Below are positions 16,362 to 24,611 of a DNA stretch of 49,800 bases, piece by piece. The notes under the pieces are model-generated. The model had not been told where the DNA came from, searched no databases, and saw only the letters and a program-made list of their open reading frames with translations. The stretch comes from Oscillospiraceae bacterium. Its GTDB lineage: Bacteria > Bacillota_A > Clostridia > Oscillospirales > Oscillospiraceae. The first letter of the stretch is position 1; each line of letters opens with the position of its first letter. The position numbers were made by a program, and so were the translations under genes. The stretch lies in the NCBI GenBank assembly GCA_021771675.1, contig JAETOP010000013.1, positions 1 to 49,800 of the forward strand, written 5' to 3'.

Positions 16362-18350
16362 ATGGAGCAATCTAAGATCGCACAGCAACAGGAGCTGAAC
16401 GCCCTGCTCAATCAGTACCGGCATGAGTATTACAACCTGAACGCGCCCACCGTGAGCGACGAGGTATATGACCGGCTCTTTGACAAGCTGAGGGAACTGG
16501 AGCAGACTACCGGTGTGCAGATGGCAAACTCCCCCACCCAGACGGTAGGCTGGCCGGCAGTCAGCAAGCTGGAAAAGACCATCCACATCGTTCCCCTGCT
16601 CTCGTTGGACAAGACGAAAAGCAGTGCGGAATTGGTGTCTTTTATGGGTGACCAGCTGATTATGCTGATGCTGAAGCTGGACGGCCTGACAGTCAAGCTG
16701 ACCTATGAGGGCGGTGTTCTGGTGGAGGCAGCTACTCGGGGCGATGGCAACGAGGGCGAGATCATTACGCATAATGCCTGCGGCATTACAGGCATTCCCA
16801 CGCAGATTCCCTACAAGAGCCGGTTGGTGGTCACGGGTGAGGCATTCATCCGCCCCAGCGATTTTGAGGCGCTGAAAACGACTCTGCTGGACAGTACGGG
16901 CAAGCCGTATAAAAATGGGCGCAATCTGGCCGCTGGCTCCGTCCGGCTGTTGAATGCCGCCGACTGTAGGGAGCGCCGTGTTACCTTTATGCCTTTCAAT
17001 GTTCTGGAGGGCTTTACGGGGAAAACGCGCAAATCGGACAAGCTGTACTATTTGCCGGCGCTTGGCTTTGATCTCTGTAAATTCATGGTCGCCAACCGGC
17101 CGCTGAAGCAGGCAGAAATCGACGATGGTATCCAGCAGTTGAGAAAATACGCTGAGGACAATGACATTCCGATTGATGGGATCGTGATGACCTATAACGA
17201 CATCGCTTACTCCAAGACCTGTGGGCGCACCGGCCACCATTACAAGGACGGCCTTGCCTTCAAATTTGAGGATGACCTGTTTGAAACCAGGCTCCAGTAC
17301 ATCGAGTGGACGCCCAGCCGCACAGGGGAGATTGCCCCGGTAGCGGTCTTTGAGCCGGTGGAAATCGACGGCTGTACCGTTTCCCGGGCCAGTCTGCATA
17401 ACCTCTCCTTCATTGAGGGCCTGGAGCTGATGCCGGGGAACCGGGTTCTGGTGTCCAAGCGGAACATGATTATTCCTCATGTGGAGGAAAATCTGGACCG
17501 GGGCGGTTTCTGTATGGAACAGGCCATTCCCGGTCAGTGCCCCTGCTGCGGCCAGCCCACCCGTATCCATAAGAACGACGGCACCAAGACGCTGTTCTGT
17601 GACAATCCTGCTTGTGAGACTCGCCGCCTGCGGCAGTTCGTCCACTTCGCCAGTCAAAAGGCAATGGACATTGAAGGACTGTCCGAGGCGACGCTGGAGC
17701 GGCTGGTTGGCAAGGGATGGCTTCACAGCCCGATGGACATTTACCGTCTGAATGAGCATCAGACAGACATTGTGAAGATGGACGGCTTTGGGGAGAAATC
17801 CTGGCAGCGCCTGTGGGATGCCATTGAGCGCAGCCGGGAGACAACCTTTGAGCGGTATCTGATCGCTATGGACATCCCCATGATCGGCAACACCGCCAGC
17901 CGCACGTTGGCCCGGCAGTTCCACAGCAGCCTGGAGGAGTTCGAGGAGGCCGTTTATGGTCAGTTTGACTTCAAACAGCTACCGGACTTCGGTGAGACGC
18001 TGCATCAAAATATCTATCAGTGGTTCCGGGAGGAGCAAAACTGGGATATTTGGCTGGGCCTTCGGGAGCTGGTACATATCGCGCCGCCTGCTGCACCGGA
18101 GGACGCAGCGGTGAAGGACAATCCCTTTGTAGGAAAGACTGTTGTGGTCACCGGCAAGGTGGAGCCTTACACCCGTGGAGAAATCAATGCGAAGATTGAA
18201 GCTCTGGGCGCTCATGCGGGCAGTTCGGTGAGCAGCAAGACCCACTACCTGGTCTGCGGCGAGAACGCCGGGAGCAAACTGGAGAAGGCCCGTTCCCTCG
18301 GTGTGACTGTGCTGACGCCGGCGCAGTTCTTCGAGATGGCCGGGGTATAG
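16362..18350 (+). CDS. ligA: NAD-dependent DNA ligase
   Basis: 662-aa LigA with complete architecture. Domain Ia has YYNLNAPTVSDEVYDRLF. The adenylation motif is KLDG (in MLKLDGLTVKL, active-site Lys near residue 105), with ATRGDGNEGE and FKFEDDLFETRLQYIEWTPS. An OB domain, a four-Cys zinc finger (CPCCGQP ... CDNPAC), helix-hairpin-helix repeats and a C-terminal BRCT domain (VGKTVVVTGKVEPYTRGEIN) follow. ATG 16362 follows GGGAGG at 7 bases. It seals nicks using NAD. Being embedded in the element, it is probably a second, element-borne ligase beside the host enzyme. Confidence 0.93.
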   Translation: MEQSKIAQQQELNALLNQYRHEYYNLNAPTVSDEVYDRLFDKLRELEQTTGVQMANSPTQTVGWPAVSKLEKTIHIVPLLSLDKTKSSAELVSFMGDQLIMLMLKLDGLTVKLTYEGGVLVEAATRGDGNEGEIITHNACGITGIPTQIPYKSRLVVTGEAFIRPSDFEALKTTLLDSTGKPYKNGRNLAAGSVRLLNAADCRERRVTFMPFNVLEGFTGKTRKSDKLYYLPALGFDLCKFMVANRPLKQAEIDDGIQQLRKYAEDNDIPIDGIVMTYNDIAYSKTCGRTGHHYKDGLAFKFEDDLFETRLQYIEWTPSRTGEIAPVAVFEPVEIDGCTVSRASLHNLSFIEGLELMPGNRVLVSKRNMIIPHVEENLDRGGFCMEQAIPGQCPCCGQPTRIHKNDGTKTLFCDNPACETRRLRQFVHFASQKAMDIEGLSEATLERLVGKGWLHSPMDIYRLNEHQTDIVKMDGFGEKSWQRLWDAIERSRETTFERYLIAMDIPMIGNTASRTLARQFHSSLEEFEEAVYGQFDFKQLPDFGETLHQNIYQWFREEQNWDIWLGLRELVHIAPPAAPEDAAVKDNPFVGKTVVVTGKVEPYTRGEINAKIEALGAHAGSSVSSKTHYLVCGENAGSKLEKARSLGVTVLTPAQFFEMAGV

Positions 18351-18362
18351 GTGACAAGTGGA

Positions 18363-18392
18363 GCGGGAGGGAACGGTATGGTTCCCTCCCGC
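18363..18392 (+). terminator. Hairpin after ligA
   Basis: A 12-bp stem GCGGGAGGGAAC / GTTCCCTCCCGC with a 6-base loop, followed by a loosely T-rich stretch. Likely an intrinsic terminator or partial terminator within the operon. Confidence 0.65.
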
Positions 18393-18425
18393 TTCTCCAA
18401 CAATATTTTATCAGATGGAGGTGTG

Positions 18426-18722
18426 ATGACCATAAATCAGTATGAGCAGTACATCCAGAAAAAAGGCTGGGATGACCGGTTCCGGTATATGCTGTTGGAT
18501 CGGATGCGCAGCGACTGTGACTATTTTCTTGGTAACGGGCAAATCTATGGCAACCATCTTTGGGCTGGAAATGTCACAGACCAAATCGGGTATATGAAAG
18601 CCCTGTGGGATAGTTTCCCGGAGGATGGAAAACCTGAGTGGCTGACCATGGAGCAGATTTTGAATTATGAGCAGGAAATGCTTGCTCTACTGGCGGAAAA
18701 AAGTGGAGGTAGGCATGGATAA
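18426..18722 (+). CDS. LPD11-domain protein
   Basis: 98 aa, ATG after GGAGG. The core CDYFLGNGQIYGNHLWAGNV followed by TDQIGYMKALWDSFPEDGKP and PEWLTMEQILNYEQEM matches the large polyvalent protein-associated domain 11 seen in mobile elements and phages. Its stop overlaps the next gene's start by 8 bases. The domain has no assigned biochemical activity; it may be a small scaffold or effector of the element. Confidence 0.7.
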   Translation: MTINQYEQYIQKKGWDDRFRYMLLDRMRSDCDYFLGNGQIYGNHLWAGNVTDQIGYMKALWDSFPEDGKPEWLTMEQILNYEQEMLALLAEKSGGRHG

Positions 18723-19032
18723 AGTAGTAGTCGGACGGCCTGTCGGCGGTATCGCAATCAATTCAGAACTGGAGTTCATTTTGGATACAGAAGGTTCCGT
18801 GCAGTACTTTGATTGTATTGAGCAGGCCAAGGACGTTCTCCGGCAAGACGGTATATCTGAAGAAGATATTTGTTTTTTCACTTTCTTGCACAGCTGCGGA
18901 GTCTGCCGCCGCTGTGGAGCCCCCCTGTTCCCGAGTCTGATGGAGGGATATACCTGTCAATGCTTTGACTGCGATGAAGATTTCTATTCCTTTGAACAAG
19001 ATTCGTTTTCCACTCAGGAACAAAATACATAA
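18715..19032 (+). CDS. Zinc-ribbon hypothetical protein
   Basis: 105 aa, ATG 18715 after GGAGGT, overlapping the LPD11 gene. The N-terminal two thirds contain VVVGRPVGGIAINSELEFIL and an acidic helix. The C-terminus has CGVCRRCGAPLFPS and CQCFDCDEDFYSF, four or more Cys in CxxC pairs suggesting a zinc ribbon. Probably a small nucleic-acid or protein-binding factor of the element. I do not recognise a specific family. Confidence 0.6.
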   Translation: MDKVVVGRPVGGIAINSELEFILDTEGSVQYFDCIEQAKDVLRQDGISEEDICFFTFLHSCGVCRRCGAPLFPSLMEGYTCQCFDCDEDFYSFEQDSFSTQEQNT

Positions 19033-19049
19033 TAGAAAGGATACTTGAA

Positions 19050-20456
19050 ATGGATTCTTTGACAACTGCTTTTTATGACGTGATGTACCAGTACCGCCTC
19101 CCCTTCAGTCCGGAGGGTGTGGCGGCCAATTTGACCGCATGGCGGGAGAACAAAACGCCTCTGGTGGAATTGCTGCGTCGGCATCCCAACTGGAATGAGC
19201 AGGAACTGGCGGTGGTCTTTGACTTCGCGGAGAGCCGGGAGATCGACCACAACTCCGTGGACGAAAACAAGTTCGAGATGATCATGCTCGCCCATGACGC
19301 CGGGCTGGACGACATCAAACTGTCCGATTTCCAAGCTGCGCTGGATGCGGCCACAGCGGATTACGCTACGGTTCCGGATGTAAGCCGGCTGGAAACCATT
19401 CGGACACGGGGCCATATCAAGTGCGCCGAGGGCCAGAAGGCCAGTCGGATCATCAACCGGCTCTGCTGCAAGTTTGGCCTGGATCAGTACCAGGTTGAGC
19501 GGGTGCAGGGAGAGCATGGGGACAACCCCACCACCGTGATGGTCAAGCCCTACAATGCGATTTTTGCCCGGCTGGCAGATTCTCTGAATCCTGTCCAGAT
19601 CCCCAAGACTGGAATTTTGTCCGTTCATCCCTGCGATTTTTTAGAGATGTCCAGCCAGAAAAATTCCTGGCAATCCTGCCATCGTTTGAATGGCGGCGGC
19701 TACCGTGCTGGGTGCCAGTCCTATATGTGCGATAGTGTCAGCATGATCTTTTTCACCGTGGATGATAATATCAAAGCGGATTTCTACCATGCTCCCCGTC
19801 TGACAAGGCAAATTTTCTGCTATAAAGATGGACTTCTCCTCCAATCCAGACTCTACCCTAACAATGAGGATGATGTCCGGAAGTTGTACCGTGGGCTCGT
19901 ACAAGGCGCAGTCGCTCAGTGTCTTGGCGTTCCTAATTTATGGAGCGTGAAGAGCAAGCGTGAGGAAACCCAGGCGCTTTTGGAGACCGCAAAACATTCT
20001 TTGCATTATCCAGATTACGAATACAGCTATGGCGTAGTTTCACTTTTGAACGGAACACCATCGGCGCAAAAGATTGTGATTGGCAGCCGGTCGCTATGTA
20101 CCTGCTGTGGGCAGCCGCATGACTATTCCAACGCCTTGAAATGTAGTTCATGCAAGTCTGTTGTCGTCTGCAAGGAGTGTGGGCGTGTTGTTCCGACCGA
20201 CGAGGCCCACTACATGGAGGAAGCCTTTTTCTGCCGGGACTGCGTAACGCGATGTGAAATGTGCGGCTCCTGGATACGAGGTGCTGAGATACATCAAGCC
20301 ATCAACAGGAGCGGGCGCATTGTCCGCCTGTGTGAACACTGCCACACATCCGCAACAGGAACCTGCGGTCTGTGCAGCAGCCGGGAAATCTGCCAGATCA
20401 TTAACGCCGGGCGCTTTTGCCCGCATGTGGAATACGCCGCGGCAGCCGCCGCATGA
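19050..20456 (+). CDS. Cys-rich protein with multiple C-terminal zinc fingers
   Basis: 468 aa of unrecognised family. The N-terminal half is mixed alpha/beta with NKTPLVELLRRHPNWNEQEL. The centre has SSQKNSWQSCHRLNGGGYRA and GCQSYMCDSVSMIFFTVDDN, reminiscent of the PcfJ HCVGGY motif. The last 120 residues carry at least seven CxxC pairs (CTCCGQ, CSSCKS, CKECGR, CRDC, CEMCGS, CEHC, CGLC), consistent with LIM- or treble-clef-like fingers, and it ends in an Ala run. It may act on or bind element DNA or RNA alongside PcfJ, which is inference. ATG 19050 follows GAAAGG. Confidence 0.6.
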   Translation: MDSLTTAFYDVMYQYRLPFSPEGVAANLTAWRENKTPLVELLRRHPNWNEQELAVVFDFAESREIDHNSVDENKFEMIMLAHDAGLDDIKLSDFQAALDAATADYATVPDVSRLETIRTRGHIKCAEGQKASRIINRLCCKFGLDQYQVERVQGEHGDNPTTVMVKPYNAIFARLADSLNPVQIPKTGILSVHPCDFLEMSSQKNSWQSCHRLNGGGYRAGCQSYMCDSVSMIFFTVDDNIKADFYHAPRLTRQIFCYKDGLLLQSRLYPNNEDDVRKLYRGLVQGAVAQCLGVPNLWSVKSKREETQALLETAKHSLHYPDYEYSYGVVSLLNGTPSAQKIVIGSRSLCTCCGQPHDYSNALKCSSCKSVVVCKECGRVVPTDEAHYMEEAFFCRDCVTRCEMCGSWIRGAEIHQAINRSGRIVRLCEHCHTSATGTCGLCSSREICQIINAGRFCPHVEYAAAAAA

Positions 20457-20470
20457 TGGGAGGTACAGAA

Positions 20471-21508
20471 ATGGGTCAACAGGTTTTACAGGGGCAGCTC
20501 CATACCTTGGAGTTCGAGCAGATCTTTCAGCTTTCCCAGGGCAACTTGAAAGAGGCTCTGGTGGGTGAGCTGAAGGCGCTGGGTTATAAGCCCAAATCCC
20601 GAAAGGGGTATCTCTATGCCTCCGGCGAACTGCCGGTCATGCTGATCGCCCACATGGACACCGTTCACCGCCAGCTGGTGCAGCATATCTGCTACACCGG
20701 GGATGGCCGTGTGATGATGTCTCCGGAGGGCATCGGCGGGGATGACAGGGCTGGGGTCTACATGATCCTGCGGATTTTGCAGGAGGCCAAGTGCCACGTC
20801 CTGTTCTGTGAGGACGAGGAGGTTGGAGGCCAGGGCGCCCGGAAATTTGAACGCTCCAGCATCCGCCCGGAGGTCAATTACCTGATTGAACTGGACCGGC
20901 ATGGTGGGAATGACGCAGTATTCTACGGCTGCAACAACCGGGAGTTTATCAAATTTATCTGCGGTTTCGGTTTTGAGGAAGCCCGGGGAAGTTTCAGCGA
21001 CATCTCCGTTGTTGCCCCGCACCTGGATGTCGCCGCAGTCAATATCAGTGCTGGTTACTACAACGAACACCGCCAGCATGAGTATGTGCGGTTGGATCAG
21101 ATGGAAGAAAATATCTCCCGGGTTCGGGAAATCGTTCTGACCAGCACGGAGCGGTTTGCTTACAGGGGGCTGTACTCCAGTCCCTCGGTCGGAGGCTTTT
21201 GGGGCGAGGAAATGACCTTATGGAATATGCGGTTCAACTCCCGAAAGGGACCACAGCCGCTGATGGAACTGTCGGATGACACCCACCTGATGATGGGAAG
21301 CCATGAGATGGGATGCGGAAGATCCCACTACATAGACAGAAAAGGGAATGTTTATCTCTATCTGTCTGAGTTGAGTGCGGCAGTGCTGATCGACGGAGCC
21401 TGTGCATATTCCGATACCGGGGAGCCGCTGCCCTTTGACAGCAGGCTCACTCAGGATATTCGCGTCATGGAGTACGATGAGGCAATGGAACTGCTGCGCG
21501 CCGGGTAA
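20471..21508 (+). CDS. M20-like zinc metallopeptidase
   Basis: 345 aa from ATG 20471, which has GGGAGG upstream. Motifs of the M20/M28 aminopeptidase fold are visible: MLIAHMDTVH (metal-binding His and Asp), EGIGGDDRAGVYMIL (bridging Asp), CEDEEVGGQGARKF (catalytic Glu pair) and LIELDRHGGND. SDISVVAPHLDVAAVNISAG and YYNEHRQHEY follow. Such enzymes cleave peptides or amide bonds in the cytoplasm. The presence of one in an element replication operon is unexplained. It is the last gene of the plus-strand series before a strong terminator. Confidence 0.75.
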   Translation: MGQQVLQGQLHTLEFEQIFQLSQGNLKEALVGELKALGYKPKSRKGYLYASGELPVMLIAHMDTVHRQLVQHICYTGDGRVMMSPEGIGGDDRAGVYMILRILQEAKCHVLFCEDEEVGGQGARKFERSSIRPEVNYLIELDRHGGNDAVFYGCNNREFIKFICGFGFEEARGSFSDISVVAPHLDVAAVNISAGYYNEHRQHEYVRLDQMEENISRVREIVLTSTERFAYRGLYSSPSVGGFWGEEMTLWNMRFNSRKGPQPLMELSDDTHLMMGSHEMGCGRSHYIDRKGNVYLYLSELSAAVLIDGACAYSDTGEPLPFDSRLTQDIRVMEYDEAMELLRAG

Positions 21509-21517
21509 AATGGTATC

Positions 21518-21549
21518 GGGGGCCGTCACTTTTGTGGCGGCCCCCTTTC
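21518..21549 (+). terminator. Intrinsic terminator of the main element operon
   Basis: GGGGGCCGTCAC (21518-21529), loop TTTT and GTGGCGGCCCCC (21534-21545) form a 12-bp stem with one wobble, followed by TTTCTC and a further T-rich run. It lies 10 bases after the metallopeptidase stop. Confidence 0.9.
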
Positions 21550-21562
21550 TCTATTTTACCTT

Positions 21563-21880
21563 TTATCGCTGCCTACTGACAACCTCTTTAACCAGGCTGG
21601 CAATGCAGGCCAGCATCCCGGAATCTAATTTCTTCAGATCATCAATCAACTCGGCCATCTGCGCAGGATACGCAGTCTTTTCATCAAAGAACTCTTGAGG
21701 AGTAATGCCAAAATATTCGCAAATATAGAAAAGCCCTTGCAGCGATGGCAAAGCTTTCTTGTTTTCGATTTGATTGATATAACTGCCGTTTTGTCCTAAC
21801 GATAAGGACATATCGCGGGCAGATACGTCCTTTTGAAGCCTTAATCGAGAAATCCGCTCCTGCGTAAATTCTTCATACAT
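21563..21880 (-). CDS. XRE-family transcriptional regulator (pair 1)
   Basis: 105 aa with an N-terminal helix-turn-helix of the XRE/Cro type (LRLQKDVSARDMSLSLGQNG, then SYINQIENKKALPSLQGLFY) and a short C-terminal helical part (AELIDDLKKLDSGMLACIAS). It is divergent from the SLOG-domain gene at 22027, with both promoters in the 146-bp gap, so it probably controls both. Two further XRE/SLOG divergent pairs occur in this window. Confidence 0.85.
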   Translation of the reverse strand: MYEEFTQERISRLRLQKDVSARDMSLSLGQNGSYINQIENKKALPSLQGLFYICEYFGITPQEFFDEKTAYPAQMAELIDDLKKLDSGMLACIASLVKEVVSRQR

Positions 21881-21905
21881 ACGCTGCCCTCCTTATACGC
21901 TATTG

Positions 21906-22007
21906 TATATCGAGCATCGGGCAAAAATGCGATATTTTATCTCTCATTCATCTTGACGTTAAATATTAAATCCTTTATAATAGTGTATTATATCGTTTTA
22001 GATGCTC
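21906..22007. promoter_or_regulatory. Divergent promoter region of XRE/SLOG pair 1
   Basis: A near-perfect plus-strand promoter has TTGACG at 21953-21958, a 17-base spacer and TATAAT at 21976-21981. TATATCG occurs at 21906-21912 and 21989-21995, and an inverted pair GAGCATC / GATGCTC at 21912-21918 and 22001-22007 brackets the promoter. These are candidate operator elements for the adjacent XRE protein. Confidence 0.65.
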
Positions 22008-22026
22008 TATTACAAAGGTAGCAAAT

Positions 22027-22596
22027 ATGGATAATCAATGGAACAACCTAACAAATACATCTTGTGCCTTTACGGGACACCGCCCACGCAAACTTCCGTG
22101 GCGGTATGATGAAACAGATGCCAGGTGCATAGAACTGAAAAGCATCATATCTGACCTGATTGCAAAAATGGCGGCATCTGGTGTAACAGACTATTACAGC
22201 GGAATGGCAGATGGCGCTGACATTTTTATGTCCCAGGCGGTCCTTGCCCTACGGAAAGATGTTCTTGGCCTCAAACTTCACTGCATCCTCCCTTGTGATG
22301 GGCAGGCGGAGCAGTGGCCGACGACAGCTCAGGAACGCTACTACGCAATTCTGGATCAGGCGGATACTGTCTCTTTTGTTTGTCATCAGTATCAGGAAGG
22401 ATGTATGCTAAAACGAAACCGGCAGCTGGTTGACTCTGCCGCTTTTCTGCTGGCTGTCTACAATGGGGAGTGGCGCGGTGGTACAGCGGCCACTGTACGG
22501 TATGCTAAAAAGCAGGGACGGGGCATTATTATAGTTGACCCAGCTACTCAAGAACTTACTTTTGAAGGGAATATTCCTAACTTCATCCAAATATAA
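22027..22596 (+). CDS. SLOG-superfamily protein, DUF1273/YpsA-like (pair 1)
   Basis: 189 aa. CAFTGHRPRKLPWRYDE at the N-terminus, YYSGMADGADIFMSQAVLAL, LHCILPCDGQAEQWP and RNRQLVDSAAFLLAVYNGEW followed by RGGTAATVRYAKKQGRG match the Rossmann-like SLOG fold of the DUF1273 group. SLOG domains are thought to bind nucleotide-type ligands or nucleic acid; the exact ligand is unknown. It is transcribed divergently from an XRE regulator and followed by a hairpin terminator. Confidence 0.8.
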   Translation: MDNQWNNLTNTSCAFTGHRPRKLPWRYDETDARCIELKSIISDLIAKMAASGVTDYYSGMADGADIFMSQAVLALRKDVLGLKLHCILPCDGQAEQWPTTAQERYYAILDQADTVSFVCHQYQEGCMLKRNRQLVDSAAFLLAVYNGEWRGGTAATVRYAKKQGRGIIIVDPATQELTFEGNIPNFIQI

Positions 22597-22626
22597 TATA
22601 TTTTTCTGCTTCATACCATGATATTT

Positions 22627-22672
22627 AGCAGTCTGTAAGCGCTTTTAGGTGTTTGCAGGCTGCTCCTCTTTC
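22627..22672 (+). terminator. Terminator after SLOG gene 1
   Basis: AGCAGTCTGTAA (22627-22638) pairs with TTGCAGGCTGCT (22653-22664), 12 bp including wobbles, followed by a pyrimidine-rich CCTCTTTCTT. Confidence 0.7.
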
Positions 22673-22745
22673 TTCGTCTCACACTATTTCTAAGCTCGAC
22701 GGATACCGAATTTTGTTCTGGGAAACCCTATAAAAGCTGTTGAAG

Positions 22746-22780
22746 TTATACGCATCCGAATCGTATAAGAGTAGTATAAG
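22746..22780. promoter_or_regulatory. Candidate parC centromere / operator
   Basis: Directly before the parM-like gene lie TTATACG (22746-22752) and CGTATAA (22762-22768), a perfect inverted repeat. A third GTATAAG is at 22774-22780, running into the AAGGAGG ribosome binding site. Short repeats here are typical of ParR-binding sites that both seed partition complexes and autoregulate. Inference from position and repeats. Confidence 0.45.
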
Positions 22781-22793
22781 GAGGCGAAAGTCT

Positions 22794-23709
22794 ATGTTAA
22801 TATCAGTGGATCATGGGAACAAGCTGATCAAAGTCCTGCATCATGCTCCGTTTACATCCGGCCTGCAGGAGAGCGATACACCGCCCTTCGGAGGTGAGAC
22901 GCTGAAATATCAGGGGAAATACTACACTCTCTCAGAGAAGCGTATCCCCTACCACCGGGACAAAACGGAGGATGACCGATTCTGGATTTTGACGCTGTTT
23001 GCCATAGCCTATGAAATCGAAGCAGTAGGCGGCTACTCACAGAATATCATCCGTATCCAGTTGGCGGTAGGGCTGCCCCCGGCCCACTACGGCGCACAAT
23101 GCGAGGCGTTTACCACGTACTTTACCAACCGGGGCGCTGTCAAATTTGAGTTCAAGGGCCGAACCTATTCCATCTATATCGAAAAGGCTCTGTGTTTCCC
23201 CCAATCCTATGCCGCTGCCTCGACGATCCTCAGTTCCATCCGCACGATCCCTAAAGCCCTTATCCTGGATTTGGGTGGTTTCACGGCGGACTATCTGCGG
23301 ATACAAAACGGAGCCGGAGATCTGTCCGTCTGCGATTCCCTGGAGAATGGCATCATTTCTTTTTACAACAAGGTCATTTCCAGGATAAACTCTGACCAGA
23401 ATATTCTTCTGGAGGAAAATGAGATCGACGCCATCCTGGAAGGAAAGGTGGGCCATGTTCCGCCCGCCGTGGCAGATGCCGTGGAGCAAGCAGGCCCAGG
23501 ACTTCATCAACGACCTGTTCAGTACGCTGCGGGAGCGGGGACTGGAGCTGAAATCCGGCGTTGTGGTCTTTGTCGGCGGCGGCTCCATCCGGCTGCGCCG
23601 TCAGATCGAGGCATCCGGCAAGGTTGGAAAGGCTCTGTTCGTTGATGACATCCAAGCCAACGCAAAAGGCTTTGAGAAGCTGTATCAGTACACGGTGAAT
23701 GGCAGGTGA
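22794..23709 (+). pseudogene. ParM/StbA-like actin-family partition ATPase, frameshifted
   Basis: From ATG 22794 (AAGGAGG upstream) the frame reads MLISVDHGNKLIKVLHH, LGLPPAHYG-type motif AVGLPPAHYG, LILDLGGFTADYL (phosphate-binding motif) and DSLENGIISFYNKVI. Near 23486 the frame shifts: the natural continuation KQAQDFINDLFSTLRERGLE, VVVFVGGGSIRLRR (second phosphate loop) and NAKGFEKLYQYTVNGR lies in the +1-shifted frame and ends at 23709. One extra base around GTGGAGCAAGCAG explains it. No canonical slippery site is visible, so mutation or sequencing error is more likely than programmed frameshifting. An intact protein would be about 304 aa and segregate the excised element. Confidence 0.75.
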
Positions 23710-23714
23710 TCGTG

Positions 23715-24116
23715 ATGTCGGCCTTCGAGAAGAAAGACCCCGGCAAATTTACAGTACGGTTCAACATGGCAGACCCCCAGCAGAGGGCCGTAATCAATCT
23801 TCTGAACCAGCAGGGGCGCTATAAGGCGCAATTTCTTACCAGTGCGATTTTGCACTACGTTCACTGTTCTGAAACGCCGGATATACGGAGCGCGGCGGCG
23901 GTGGATAGCACAGAGATTGAGCGCATTGTCCGTCATGTCCTTGCTCAGCAGCAGATGGTCATGCCTCCAGCCTTACAGCAGGACGGTCAGGAGCCTAGAG
24001 CAACAGCTGCTCCCTGGGAAGAACCAGGAGGCTCACCGCCCGGAACCGGTGCCTCTGCAGAAGACGCTGACAAAGAGGCTATTCTGCAAACCCTGGATGC
24101 CTTCCGAAAACAATAA
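23715..24116 (+). CDS. ParR-like DNA-binding adaptor
   Basis: 133 aa. The N-terminus KFTVRFNMADPQQRAVINLL and NQQGRYKAQFLTSAILHYVH has the pattern of a ribbon-helix-helix DNA-binding domain. The rest is a Pro/Ala/Glu-rich tail with a terminal helix (KEAILQTLDAFRKQ), as in ParR proteins that bind filament ends. It directly follows and nearly overlaps the parM-like gene. In-frame GTG codons at 23706 and 23712 are alternative starts. Confidence 0.65.
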   Translation: MSAFEKKDPGKFTVRFNMADPQQRAVINLLNQQGRYKAQFLTSAILHYVHCSETPDIRSAAAVDSTEIERIVRHVLAQQQMVMPPALQQDGQEPRATAAPWEEPGGSPPGTGASAEDADKEAILQTLDAFRKQ

Positions 24117-24118
24117 AA

Positions 24119-24158
24119 TGAGGCATGGCAAGCTGGAGATACAGCTGGTCATGCCTCA
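24119..24158. terminator. Bidirectional terminator between parR-like and XRE genes
   Basis: TGAGGCATG (24119-24127) pairs with CATGCCTCA (24150-24158), with an inner AGCTG/CAGCT stem, followed by CTTTT on the plus strand and preceded by AAAA-rich sequence (T-rich on the minus strand). It lies between convergent genes and overlaps the XRE stop codon. Confidence 0.75.
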
Positions 24159-24488
24159 CTTTTCACCGGGTGCAACTGCAGTCAGGAAACTGTTGATAAT
24201 ATCCTCCAGGCAGCGATGCTGCTCTGGGGACAGCTGGGATATTTTTGAGTTCAAGGCGGAAAAATCAACAGGGGGCGTATTCCCAAACAACAAATAATCC
24301 GCACTGATTTCCAACACGCCGCAGACACCAATGATAGTATCTGCCCGCATAGCCTTTTTCCCCAATTCAGCATGTGAGATCGTCTGTGCGGAGACATTGG
24401 CCTTTTCAGCCAGGGCGTCTTGCGTCAGGCCCTTTTTCTTTCGCTGGGCGCAGAGCCGATGACCTATTTCTAACAGCTTTGTGTCCAT
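24156..24488 (-). CDS. XRE-family transcriptional regulator (pair 2)
   Basis: 110 aa. An N-terminal helix-turn-helix (IGHRLCAQRKKKGLTQDALA, EKANVSAQTISHAELGKKAM) is followed by ADTIIGVCGVLEISADYLLF and a C-terminal helical tail. It is divergent from the SLOG gene at 24612. A perfect 11-base inverted repeat in the gap is a likely operator, implying autoregulation and control of the SLOG gene. Confidence 0.85.
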   Translation of the reverse strand: MDTKLLEIGHRLCAQRKKKGLTQDALAEKANVSAQTISHAELGKKAMRADTIIGVCGVLEISADYLLFGNTPPVDFSALNSKISQLSPEQHRCLEDIINSFLTAVAPGEK

Positions 24489-24523
24489 TTGCCTCCCCCT
24501 CCCCCTACTTTAGTTCTATCATA

Positions 24524-24585
24524 TCAACTTTGTTGCAAATTATTAACAGAACAAAGTTGAATACCTTAAACTTTAGTATTACAAT
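24524..24585. promoter_or_regulatory. Operator and divergent promoters of XRE/SLOG pair 2
   Basis: TCAACTTTGTT (24524-24534) and AACAAAGTTGA (24550-24560) form a perfect 11-base inverted repeat with a 15-base spacer. The right arm overlaps the -35 box TTGAAT (24557-24562) of a plus-strand promoter with TACAAT at 24580-24585 (17-base spacer). A minus-strand -10-like TATGAT overlaps the left side. This is a classic repressor-operator layout. Confidence 0.7.
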
Positions 24586-24611
24586 AGAGCTGTTTCAAAG
24601 GAGGATTGATC

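Noticed and set aside
16341..17924. Long open frame (527 codons) on the minus strand opposite ligA
   Set aside because: It lies entirely opposite a well-conserved ligase gene, has no ribosome binding site and no recognisable domain; long antisense frames are expected from codon bias in GC-rich genes.
23480..23500. Programmed frameshift in the parM-like gene
   Set aside because: No slippery heptamer or downstream stem evident; a one-base insertion or sequencing error is simpler.
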